A program made the position numbers and the translations under genes. DNA of 64,000 nucleotides. Source: Rhea pennata (taxonomy: Eukaryota; Chordata; Aves; Rheiformes; Rheidae). The stretch spans positions 2,196,611-2,260,610 of the forward strand of contig NC_084687.1 of NCBI RefSeq assembly GCF_028389875.1. The letters are read 5' to 3'. Shown one piece after another: positions 48,769 through 61,000 of the stretch. Under the pieces are notes generated by a model. The model had not been told where the DNA came from and made no database searches. It saw only the letters and a list, made by a program, of their open reading frames with translations. Numbering within the stretch: the stretch's first letter is position 1; every line of letters starts with the position of its first letter.

Positions 48769-50218
48769 GTAGGAAAAATGCTTCGGGACTGGGTCCAGGA
48801 GTGGGTAAAGGGATCGAGGAAGCCACAAACTCTCCAAGAAGTAGTCACAATAGGAGGAAGGTCTCTTAACTCTTCCGCTCTGAAGGACGGGACACGTCTG
48901 GCCACAGCAGTGGTCGGAGCAGGCTCTGACTGTGCTAGGCTTTAGCCCACTCACAGAAAGGGAAAGATACTTCTGTCCTTACCCTGTTCCCCCTGCTGAG
49001 GGAGGCTCAGGAGCCTGGGGCTAGTGACCTGCTTACCCTGGGACCTGTGGGACACATGGCATCCTTTTGGGGCTCAAAGGGCTAGAGGTGAGACCCCAGG
49101 GTGTCTCATGATGCAGCCTCATCTCTCCAGGGAGAGCCCTGGCTAATGAGCTGCCCCACAAATAAATCATTTCTCTGTCCTTCCCCTTCTCAACATCTGC
49201 TGACAAAACGAGCCCATTGCAAAAACCGTCCGGCTGCCTTGATGCTGTGCTTGGGGGACGCACTTTCTTTGAACTCTGCAACTACAAGAGCAGATATTTA
49301 ACTGCTTCCTGACCAACCAAGGCGGTCGCACAGCCCCTCGTTTTGTGGCCAGGACTGGGGAGACACTGCCTAGGGGGATGAGATGCCCTGGCAGGACAAG
49401 GGAGTGTTAGCAGGGCGGAACAGGAATGCAGTGCACCATGTGGCGTTTGCTGTTGCTGGTACCCCTTGCACTATATGAGGAGGTCCTCAGGCTGTAGGAA
49501 GGAGAACAGGGTGTTTGCCAGGCTCATCAGCTGCAGGAAAGCTGCTGCTCACAGTGACCTGCTGGGAGCATTGCTGGAAAACTCAAGCTGTGGTTCAGCC
49601 GTGCCATGCGAGGGCTGGAGATGGGACGGTGGGGCCCACGGAGCTGGGAGGGGAGGAAACCTTCCCTAAGGAAACAGCGGCAGGTCTCTTATCCCAATAA
49701 AGAGAGGAGACAAGACGGTCAATGCTGTGGAGTGGTGTGCGAGTGATGGAGCGCAGATGGTGATCACAAGCAGTTCAGACTGGCCAGGAAAACAACAGTG
49801 CTGCCGACTCAGCCTGGCATGGCCAGTGCTGCCAGCAGCCTGTGCCGCAGGCAGGGACAGCTGAGCATGCGTCCAGGCTGAGTCACCCCATTGCCCCATT
49901 CAGCCCTGGGCTCCAGGTCACCTGCTGGAGGAATACATGACCCTTCCTCAGTGCACCAGCGTCAGGACCCCAAAAGGGGCCAAAGCACCTTGTATAAGGT
50001 GCTACCCAAACCCCCATGGGACTAGGAGCCCTTCTCAGGGCAGGTGTCCCTCACCTTCTCATAAAGGTGGATAGAGGCAGGAGACATCCTGCATCAGGTC
50101 CAATGCTGACTGCTCAGGAGAGTCTGGCATCCTCAGCTCCATTGGATTGAGACAGAGATCTGTTGCTTTCAGATTTTTCCCCTAAAACTGAATGATGGCA
50201 GATGCTTGGGGAAAAAAA

Positions 50219-50254
50219 GTGTGTGTGTGTGTGTGTGCGCGTGCACACACACAT
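50219..50254 (+). repeat. Alternating GT/GC/CA tract
   Basis: A (GT)9 run, then GCGCGTGC and a CA run. Purine and pyrimidine alternate without a break for 36 bp, and the right part is partly self-complementary. Confidence 0.95.
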
Positions 50255-53200
50255 TGAGCGAGAAGTCCTTGCTACCCACTCAGCTTCTGGCAATCACAAG
50301 CTTTTGAGCTTTCTTAGAGCGCTGTCTTCAGAGCCATCAGCACCTCCAACTTCCAGGAAGTTGTCCAATCTCTTCTGGAAGCCATCCTGCCCCTATGCAT
50401 CCCATGTGAAGCTGCTGTGAAATAGCTTTTCCTTTGGTCTTGTCAGGGAAATTCAGTGGGTACCCTCTCAGTCTTGGAAAAAACGCAGCCCCTGCTCAAA
50501 TTCTCTCTGCACACACTTTTCACAGGCCTTTACCAACTTCTTTGCTAAAGTGTGATTTTTTCCAGCTGGAAAAATCCTTGTCCTTTGGTCCACTAGTGTG
50601 CTGTGTGATTCTCACCCTGTCATTGCTCTCAGAGCTTTTCTGGTTCTCCTACATCCTCTTTGAGGTGGGAATGGATTCAGGACGTGGGAGGACTGCAAGT
50701 TTATACATGGCAACGCTCCCTCGTTCCCTGTCTGTCATTTTTGCTAACAAATCCAAACAGTCTCTTTCCTCCCTTAATACATCTGAACATCAAGTGCGCC
50801 TTTTCAGGAAGGTTTCTGCTCTGACAGCAGGATCTTTCCCAAGAGCAGGATTAAGTTAGAGCTCCCCATGGTGGAAACAATTTGGGCGGGCTTTTCTTGT
50901 GCAATATGGACCCTGAATTTCGTCGTTCTGTTTTGTACTCAGTCACTCAACATCATGAGATTTTACTATGGCTCTTGCAGTCCGGTTTAGTATTGAAAGA
51001 CTTTGTAGCCTCAACAGTATGAACTCAGCTTCTCCAGCTCTCCTGTTCTCTTGTCCTTGGAAGTTTCCTTCTTTCCCTGTTGTTAATTCCCCGCAGTTGG
51101 CAAGCGCTGTGATTTTTAGCTGCTTGGTTCATGTCCTAGACATAGCAGCAGTAAAACAATACTGGAGAACACAAATAGGATAGAAAACACTGCTAAAGGA
51201 TATTTTCTAAATCAGAAATACCCCAAATTTCTCTTGACTTATTGCTAGATGCCAAAAGCATGTTACCAAAATGTGATGCTGAAACATTTTTTGTGGGCCC
51301 AGGTGCTGATAGATTGAATCACAGCTTCACAGTTCTGCTCCTCTCGGTGACACCAAACCCACGAATGTGCTAAACGGTGCCAGACACCAGAAGCCTGAAA
51401 CACATTGGCAGAACTCAGGTCCCTCATGAGGTGCTCTTTGCAGGACCATCTCCATTGCAGTGAGCTGCCTCAACTCCTCTCATAGCCAGAGAACCAACAT
51501 GGGCAGTTTGGTGGTTCTGCTTTGGCCCATTTGTTTCACCTAGTGAAGTGTCTGCTGAGCCAGGGGTGCTCAGTACTTGTTTTGGGCTCATTTTTAGGGA
51601 AAGATATGTTGGAAAAATCCAGCTCCCTCTCTAGAAAAGATCCCCTGCTGCAGCCTGCTATCTGTCAGTGCGTGTGGAGAGGTGGATCTTGCCTCTCCTG
51701 GCATTGCCTGGGCTCTGCAGGCATCCTGCATCTGGGATGGGCTCTAGTAGCCAGGGGGAAACACCTCCTCTCTGAGGAGGGTATCCCCACAGTGGCGGTG
51801 AGGCTACTGCCTACCAGCCCTCACACTGGTGTTTGAGGGTCAGAGCCCTTCTTCATGGATGCCTTAACAAGCCCATCACCCAACACCTTCATATTTTGGG
51901 CTGCATGGCCTGGAGTCAGCCGACAGGACCAATGGGAGGAGTAGAGGCTGAGGATAAATCATGAGCCAGATGTTCCTGAAGAGGCTGGGGAAGCCCTTCC
52001 CAGATGTCCTGCACCTTCATATCACAGTTCACGCCTGGGGAATGTCAAGGAGAGCTGCTCATGCAAGGAAACATCTCCAGAGATGCAAGGGCAATAGGGC
52101 CCCAGCTGCAATGGGATCCTGGGTTCTGTCAGAAGCTGGAGGTTTGCAAACATTGGAGCTGGGGAGGGAAACACACGGGGGCATCTCTGCCCTTGCCCTG
52201 ACCTTGGGAACAGCCAAAACATGGAGCAGGGGCACATCCTACAATCTGGAGGTGCACAGTATGGTTGACCAACACCAGATCTGGACAGGACAGGGTCAGG
52301 AGATAGCAGGCATGCTACACCCTGCGCCTATGTCAAGACAGTACGGGTCAGAGAGAGGCCCGAGATAAGCCTGGTAAAGGGGGGTGGATGACCACCAGCA
52401 TGGGTGCCACATGGCCAAGCAGGGTGGAGGTGGGTCCCTGCTAGCATCTCTTGTGCTGACATGCCAGTGGAACCCCTGCGTCTTTGGCCCTGCTGTCCGC
52501 TCACATGTGGTTGTTACTGGCTCTGACAAGGCTCAGAAAAATGCTCTGACCACAGGCAGAGGAAATGCGTTTTTCAGAGGCGGCCAGCAGGGAACGGGAG
52601 CAGCAGTGAGAGAGGCTCTCTGCATCTCCGCTCCATCCTTGTTCCAGCAAAGGCTGTCTGCACTAAGGGCTTCCTTTGCAGGGTATCGCTTGCATTTCTG
52701 AAATCCTGAAGGGATGCACAAGGATCTCAGGTGCCACAGAGGTCTCTGTCACATGCTAGCTAGCTCGGATGAGAAAAAGACAGGAGTGTTGGCTGGAAAG
52801 AGTTGTCTGAAGGAGAAACAAAGTCACCACCAGGTTTTCAAAGCTTTCTATTTAATTAAGCAGTGCAGAGCTGGGACTGGGAGCACAGCTTGGCAAGGAG
52901 GGGAGAACACAGTGTAGTGCAGCCCAGCTCCAGCTCCTGCCTGCACGCACTAAACCCTCTCTCTGGGGTACAAGCTTGGGGGCACCACCCAATGGTTTAC
53001 TTCTTGCACCACTGAATGCATGGGCCATATGTTCCCTCATGCAGCCACCAGAGAGCAAGCCTTGGATGGACAGCAGATATTATTGCCCTGGGACCGGGGT
53101 TTGGTGGCAGCATGACCATGTCTTGAGCAAATCTTGTCATGAAATATCTCTGAATTTGGCAAGGGATAGCAACTGGAGTTGCCTAAGTGGTCACGAAGCT

Positions 53201-56200
53201 TCTGTTCCAGCTTGGGTGTCCTCCTCGCTCCCACGGCTGAGTTTCTCATCAAGCCGAGGGCAGGCTGCCCAAGCAACCACGGGATCAAGGCTGTTTTTTC
53301 TACCACCACATTGGGTCTTTGGGGCAATCATTGCTTAGGAGCAGCACCAAAGTTGATCTCTAGCCACACTTACCCATGCCAAGCCAGGACATGGGAATAT
53401 TGGCTGACCATGCAGCATGGAGGTTGGAGGTCCTGACAGGAAGACTGTAACAGCAGGTTGGTTTCTTTGGGTTTGCCCAAAAGAAAGGGAATTTTGGTAC
53501 ACTTTTCTTCTTTTTAGTGACCTCCCCTTCACCAGTAGCTCTTGAATATCAGAGGGAAGGGGCACTGGGGACTAAAGTATGTTCATGAGTGTGGAGCTTA
53601 GAGACAAATCGAGCACCCCACACCCCCAGTAGAGTCTGAGGACTGTGTTATCCCACCAAACCCTTTCCCTCTGTTCCAAAACCTTCTGACGCACCATTTG
53701 AGGGCTACTGGAGGCTGCATCCCTCCGTAGAGTCATTCCTCAACTGCAGGGGGATGTAGGAGCATTGCTCATCTTGAGTGGGCTGTAGGAGAGGATACCG
53801 CACTTTCCAGCCTCTGCAGGAGCTGCTCCAAACAGCTGGAAACTACCTAAAATAGGTTTGAAGTGCTCGTGCTGGCGGAACAGCCCCCCATCTTCCCTCC
53901 TGCATCCTTCCTCACTGGCCCCATGACAAGGCAGCACCTCAGGCGCCCCATTTCCACCCTCACCCAGCACAGCAGGATCCCCCGGTCCAGCCCATACTTC
54001 CCCCTCGCAGCCACACTCACCATTCCTGGGGAAGATGAAACGAGTTCAAAAGGAGGGGAAGCAGCAGGCCAGGGGCGTCTGGCAGGAACCAGCCCTCCAG
54101 CATCTCAGCAGCAGCCACTGGTGACAGGATGCAGGGGGGGGGATGTTGACAGGGGGATGTTTGGGGAGGGATGTAGCTCCTTCGGCGCCTGTCTCTACTT
54201 GGAGACACTGTGTCGGGCTTTTCATGATGTGCTTGGAGGTGGCAAGAAACCAATGTTCTCGGGACCTGGTGCCGCCACAGCCCCTGTGGAACACACATCT
54301 CAGCTGGCAAGGTGCCATGGGGTGACCAAATGTACGGATGCAGGCAGGTCTTGTCTTGGGATTTCCTGGCAGATCCTTCCCCCATCTGCTTGTCTTGGAC
54401 CATCAGTTCTTTCCTCAAGTGCTTTGAAACTCATGCCAGGAAGAGAAAACCTGGAGAAATCTGCTTGTAGCAACAGCCCTCACCTGTGGGGCCTCTTGTT
54501 GCCCAGCAGGGCATCCCCCACCCTTCATGTCCAAGCCCTCATACCACGGTGCTGGGTGCTCAGCCATCACCCTAGCCCTGCCCTTCCCATCACAGCTCCC
54601 CAAGGAGCCTCCAGCCAGAGTGAGCTGCATTTTGTGTAAGGCTGCAGAGACATGGAAATTAGATCAAATTGGGCTGGAAATTATTAGGAAATGGGAAGCA
54701 GAAGCTGATAGGGGAACACAGGACTCATCAGAGGGAGAGCCCAGAATAAAGCAGGGTCTGTGAAGATAAAGCTGGATCTGTGAGTAGCTCTGGAAGAGAG
54801 CTTTGGCACGGTCTACTGTTTCAGAAGTGCCCTGTCTTGAGCCTTCAGAGATAAAAAAGCTCAGGGATGGCAGGAGCACCCATCAGCCTTGACCTGCAGA
54901 CCCTGCAAGCCAGGAGGAGGGTGAATCCCAGCTTTTTGAAGCAGGATACTGTTAAGGGGTGGACGACCGGAGATTGGCACGGGGCAAGGGGTCTGCTCTT
55001 GGCTTGTGCCAGGGGCTGTTTTGGCACAGCTGCAAATGAAGCCTTTGTCCCTCCTTTTCCCTGTTTGGTGTGATGCAGGAGAGGAGGCAGGCTCAAGATC
55101 CAACCCTTGCTGGGATTGCAGCGCTCTTTCCCCTTCTCTTGGTGCCTGCCAAGAGCCACAGGCATGGGGCCAGCTGGGGCTGGGTTACAGGAAGCCCTAG
55201 GAAGCCTCATTGCCCATGGCCAGCTGGGTTGTGAAGCAGGGTGTACATCTGAGCTGGCAAACAAGTTTTCTTTCTACCACTGAGGGCTCAGGAATGGTCT
55301 TAGCAGGAGGGTGCTAGACACCCTGGTGCCATGGGAGGGCAAGGAGAGGTGGCTGAGGGAGGCCTTGGGATGGGACCATGCTTTGGCCCAAATTTCCAGG
55401 TAAGATCAACTAGCACTGAAGAGTGTGGTGAAATCTTCCAGTGTTCTGGACTCTGAGTGCTCAGAAGCCTCCCCAGACATTTAGTCTCTCAAAGACTGAG
55501 GACATAGATGGGAAGGAGATAGAGAGGTTTTGGCTGAGGCTAGGGAGCGTAGTGGCCCCTTATCCTATCCCTGTGGGAGCCTATTCCTCTGAAAAGTGGA
55601 GGTATCAAACCTAAGAATCAATTTTTCAAGCTGGCATCACAGTTTCAGCCTGGAAAAGAAGATCAATGAGATAAAATTAAGAAAAGGAAGTGTATGCTGC
55701 ACTTGAGGGCAATCCGCCTGCAAGGTGATGCTTTTCATTTGGGAGTCCCCTGGGAAGCTGAGTCACAGGAGATGTATCTAACCAGTCTGGCCAAAGCAGA
55801 TAATAAATCAGGGCAACAGCAAGCAAACCTACCCAGCCAAGCAAGTGAATAAACCCAACCATGGGGCTCTTCTGAGGCTTATTTTTAAATCTGGAGGAAA
55901 TGTTTCAAAAACATCCAGATGACTCAGATCTGGAGTATAAGACAGGAGAGCTGCTGAAGGCAGGGGGTCTCACGCCTGGGAGCTCAGCTAGGTTTTTTTC
56001 AGTCTCTGTTAGTCAAAGAAAAGTTGCCATTCCTCCTTACAGGTCCTGTCCCAGTGAAATTATTGGCTGCATTTCTCAAGAAAATGCTCCCCTTTTCCTA
56101 AGCCAGAGAAGTTTGGGGGACAGGTAGGTCTCCAACGCCACCTCTCTCCTTGTTTTTTTCTTTTCCCTTGCTGGCCTGCACCAACTATAATTTTAGCAAA

Positions 56201-56514
56201 CAATGGTCACCTGTGGAAACCTTCATTCCCAGGGGACAAGTAGATCATAATCAAGTACAAAAAGTAAAAAGTAGAAATCACAGCCCAGAAGGGTCTGTTG
56301 GAGACTTTGGAGATTTTCAACTGAGAGTGTCGGTGTTAAATCAGAGCAAGCATATCACATCGAGAGCTGAACTCTTCGGAACTGGCTCCATGGTGCATGG
56401 ACAGGCCATGCAAGTCCAAAAATTGCACTGTTCCTCCTAAGGAAAAACTTCTTCTTGCTCCTTTCTCTCAGAGATTTGGCCTGGGGGGTAGCATGTTTGT
56501 TCAAGTGCCAGACA

Positions 56515-56630
56515 GTGCATTACAATTATAATTATACTGTGGCACTGCATCCGTGCCTGGCACCAAACGTTGCTGTGCTAGGTGCTGTACAAATGGTCTC
56601 TGCACTGGAAAAGCTGTGACCAAGTAATGC
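56515..56630 (+). repeat. Ancient amniote interspersed-repeat remnant
   Basis: TGTGCTAGGTGCTGTACAAA, followed by TGGTCTCTGCACTGGAAAAG, resembles a widespread old repeat of turtles, crocodilians and birds whose end reads GTGCTAGGTGCTGTACAAAC and then GTCCCTGCCCCAAAGAGCTT. I cannot name the family with certainty. Confidence 0.55.
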
Positions 56631-57015
56631 CAGGTGCTTCTGCCCCTTCAGGGCTAGAGCTAACCTCAGCATGGATTTACCCCCAGATCTACCTCTAGGA
56701 TGCCTCTATCCCCAAATTTACCCCCAGGATCTAGCTCCAGGGTCCAGTTTAACCATGGAAGATTGTACAGGTTGGTGAGCTGGCTTTGTAACTGCTAACA
56801 CACATGGGAAGCTCCAGTTTCCATCACTAGCCGCAACCTCCTCCCTGAGATGTCTGAGGAGTTTGCGAGGCTCTGTCAAACTGGAGATGGGGGAGAATTG
56901 GAGAAATGAAGGTCAGGATATTTCAGCTAAAGTGATTTTGCTGCTGATTTGGGACTGAACTTGCAGTCTAGACCTGAAGTACTGTTCTGATGTCACTGAA
57001 ATGATCAGAGAAAGA

Positions 57016-57055
57016 GAAATGGAAATGGAAATGGAAATGGAAATGGAAATGGAAA
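57016..57055 (+). repeat. (GAAATG)n microsatellite
   Basis: Nearly seven perfect copies of a 6-bp unit in ADORA1 intron. Confidence 0.95.
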
Positions 57056-58019
57056 GGGGCAGTGGGAGGTCTTCCCTCCACAGGTATTTTCCCAGCAGGT
57101 TATATTGATCTCAATATCCCTATAAATACCTGGGTAATCCAGCTTTTAGCAAGACTCTGTGATCCACAGAGCAATTTTCAGCAGAGTGCATGCTAAGTCA
57201 GAGATCAACGCTGCAACCACGCTCAGCAAGGGCTCTTCCCTCAGCGAGGGCTTGTCTAGATCAGGCGCTCCGGGAGTGCACACAGCTGCCACAGCAGCAC
57301 CACGAGACGTTTGCTGACAGAAAAGAAATCAGGTCACTCAAAAAAGCTACAGGCACTGAGAAGCAGGCCAGACGAAAGCAACCTGGGCTCTGATCAGTGT
57401 TTGCAGCTCCTGATGTCTTGGGGAAAAAGCTTGGGTTTCATGCCATACCCCTCACTTGGATGAGTGTGGGATGTGGCAAGGCTCCGGCCAGCGAGAGCCA
57501 CAGCGTGCGTGCTCTCCTCACAGCAGCACAGATGGAAAAGGGGGAAGAATCTCCCCAATTCCTGAGCAGAGATGCCTGGGCTTGCTGATATTTGCTGCAA
57601 ACTTTCCAAATTAAAATGACAAAAGGAGGTGCAGGACTTCCAGGCACCCAGGTTGGGCAGGCCAGACAGCAGCCCCCCATCCTGTCCCGATCCTCCTTCT
57701 GCCTGGTACTGAGCAGAGCGAGATACAGTCTCCGTGCTGTGTAATCTGCCCAGTGGATCATTTCGCCCTGACCCCGTTAGCTAGAAGTCAACATCTGTCC
57801 CCTTGGCAGAGCTTATGTCTTCCTGCATTTAGCTGCAGGGAGATGAACAGTAACCAGCTCCCTTCTGCTGGCTCTCACCTTCTGTATGCCAAAATCACAC
57901 TCTGGAAAGATTTTCTTTGGGGTTTTTCCCATTTCCACTGGTTTTGAGGTTAAAAAGTTGCCCCTTGACAAGGTGTCACAAGTAAATCTGAAGGCATGTT
58001 CCCACCAAGGGCAGAAGCA

Positions 58020-58075
58020 CATTTACAGGGAGGGGAACTGAGGCACAGAGCAGCAACATGGCTCTGATGTCATCA
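58020..58075 (-). repeat. MIR-like SINE remnant, reverse orientation
   Basis: CATTTACAGGGAGGGGAACT, then GAGGCACAGAG, matches the reverse complement of the MIR core. Confidence 0.65.
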
Positions 58076-61000
58076 GGAGATGTGAATGTAGATGCTGAGA
58101 CACACCGGGGTGACCTGGCATTTGCATTCATGCGCTGTGCAGCAATCAGCCTAGTCTAACGTCGCGGCTGTCCCTAGGGCACTAGACAGCAGGGCTCCTC
58201 TGTGCTCCCAGTGTGTGCCATGGTGCTCCACACAGGCATAACAAGGTGAAGCAGGGTTTCTTCTGGAAGCCAGCTGGTCCTTCTGGGCTGCAGATCTCCT
58301 AGGAAAAGGAAAGCCTGGCCCGTGTGTCTGGTCTTTTCCAAGGACCCCATATAGCTGGCAGCAATGGGATAACTGAAAGCCCTAGTGAAGGAGGGTTTGT
58401 CAGAGTAAAAGCTACTGTTTCAGCCTGCCTGGCCTCCAGTTTGCCAGCCCAGCCCAGCCCTGCAGGCAGCATGTCAGGAGTGAGTCAGGATCAGCCCCCG
58501 CAACCCAGCCAGCTGAACAGAAGACAGCTAAGGGCGTGTAGGAGCCCTCTGACAGGAAGCTCTTGAGTCTACCACCACCCCAGAGGTGGAAGAATTTGAC
58601 TCCATTGGTGGGAAGTGTTGTCTTTATAGAAACAGTACCACCTTTGCTACACACTAGCCAATGTAGGTGATAAAGTGACTCATGGGGCTGGGTCTGAGTG
58701 TGCAAGCATCCTCCGGCACTCCTCTGCCAGTGAGCCCAGCCAACAGCAACCTCCTCCCCAGCCATCAGCTATGGAGGCCAGGCTCCACATCATTGCACAG
58801 TCCATGGCACATATATATGGCATCTATCTCTCTCTGTCTAGCAAAAGTTGAGCCACCCTCAGCTCTCTTTATGCCCCAGTATGATTTCTCTACCCTGTTC
58901 CTGGCATTAGGTTGAGGTCAGCCATGTCCCAGAAGCACCACATCAACCCTGTTGACCAGAAGGGGTATTTTGGCCACAAGCCAGTACAAAGCCTACCAAA
59001 CTCTGCTTTCAGGATCTGTTATCGAGGGACCACAGACCCACTGCCACCAGCCTTGGAGAGTTTGCAGTCAGTGAAGCAAGAGCAAACCGCAAACCAGATC
59101 TCCAGGTTTCCAGGTGTCCAGCACATCTCAGAGGAGCCTGTTCCTGAGTGCAAGGGGATATTGCACAAAGATTTGCACTAGAAGGGGATGTGGCAGCCAC
59201 CAGGCTGGGACCTGGGTGTCCGTAGGCATTCAAGGCAGGTTAGGAAGGACTGGGCAAAGGGGTTCATTCAGGGACTGGGGCTGCATAGCCACTGCATCCA
59301 AATGATCATGCTCAAAATCACCCTGACAGCCGAGAGGAATGACTCATCCCAAAAGGTGACAGCATGAGCCTTAGCATGGAAAGAAGGCTCGGGGGGGACC
59401 AATCAGAGCAGCGCTGGAAGAGTCAAGTGGGGACTGAAATTCAGAAAGTATTCAGAGTATTACCTGCTCTGATATTCTGGATTTGAACGAGGAGAGGGGA
59501 CAGAGAAGGTCTTTGTAGCACAGAAAGGAACAGGGAAATCATATGGAAAACAAAATCTAGCAAAATGACCTGGGAGATGAGTTTCTTCATGACACACATA
59601 GGAGTCATTTCAAAGTGGAAAGAAATCAATGGGCTGGAAGAAAATCCCTGACTGGAGGAAGGATGGGGGAAAACCCTCCAGGGTTCTATCCAAAGGGCAC
59701 AAGGGAAGTCTAGACACTGTTCACAAGGGTTCAAAGCTCCCATTAGACAGCACAAGGGGGAAGCTTGGCTCAGGGCCATCAGGACATGGAACACAGAGGA
59801 GGTTGTGAGGGTGAGAAATGGCTCCCAGGAGGAACAGGGACATCTTGAGAGGTTCATCCCCTTGGGGACAATGATATCCTCTCAGAGTTGGGAGAAATGA
59901 CAGCCAACACAGCTGAGCTACTACAAACAGTAGTAGTTTATCCTGGAGAAAAAATGATGTTTTTTCCCAAGTGATCCTGCCAGACACAGGGCAGGTGGTT
60001 GTGAATGAGCTGCAGCGAGAGCCCAGCATGTGAGTTGGGTGTGGGAGGAGGAGTACAAGAGATCTGGTCCTCCTGGGATACATGATCTGAGGTGCCCTGA
60101 ATGGGGACGTTCCTGCCCCCAGACTCAGAAACCAGTCGTCCCAGAGGCTGGTCGTGCTCTTGGCAGGAAGATGCCTTAGCTGGCAGCATGGCCACCCAGC
60201 TGCTGGAGCAGCCACTTGGCTCTCGCGCGGGATGCCTCATCACAAGAAAGAGCAATTGACACTGTCCAAGGTGGGCACAAAAAGCCCCAGAGCCCGAGGG
60301 TGCCCTGCAGAATAGCAACGAGTTGAGCCTCCCCTGCTCTGCAAGCAGTCCAGCCCTGATGCAGCCTGCTGCCGGGCACGTAGACGTGCTTCCAGCCAGA
60401 GGGTGGTTGAATGGGTAGATCCTGGTTGAGAGGAGATAGCACCGGTGATGTCATCAGCAGAAGAGTATAAAATAACCCCAAGGGTTCCTTCTTCCTACAC
60501 AGCATGAGGGGTATCTTTGGGTTAAGAGTAGATTGGTGATGGGGGGGGCGGGGGAACAGGGGAATGTATTTTTTTGGTAAGACAAAATAGAGCAGGATCC
60601 CAATGCTGCTGAAGCCTGTGGAAAAATTTGGCAGTATCTGTATTTACCCTTCACAGTCTGGAGCCCTTCAGGACCCGAAGCCATTGCCTCATCTCTCACT
60701 GCCTTTTCCTTTCTTCCTCCTTTTCCTGCCTGCTTCTCTGTGTGGGCATTGCCTCCAGCACCAAGCTGGGGCCCACTTCCAACAGCTACTGCAGTTTTGG
60801 TTGGTGCAGTTTCATTTTTATTCTTAATGAAAATCTCCATTCACAGAAAGGAGCTAGAGGAGGAAATGGAAATAATCTTCAAGTCCCTGTTCTCCCATGC
60901 TGTCCCTGAGATACAGGGACAGAAATCCTGTGGCTCCTCCCAGCCCACTTTGGGAATCTCTCTCCTTTCTGGCTTATATCTCTACCTTGTCAGGACCATT

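Noticed and set aside
53863-54639. 258-codon open frame in ADORA1 intron
   Set aside because: No domain or family motif, biased towards Pro/Ser/Gly/Leu as random GC-rich frames are, with open frames on the opposite strand. Not supported as a gene.
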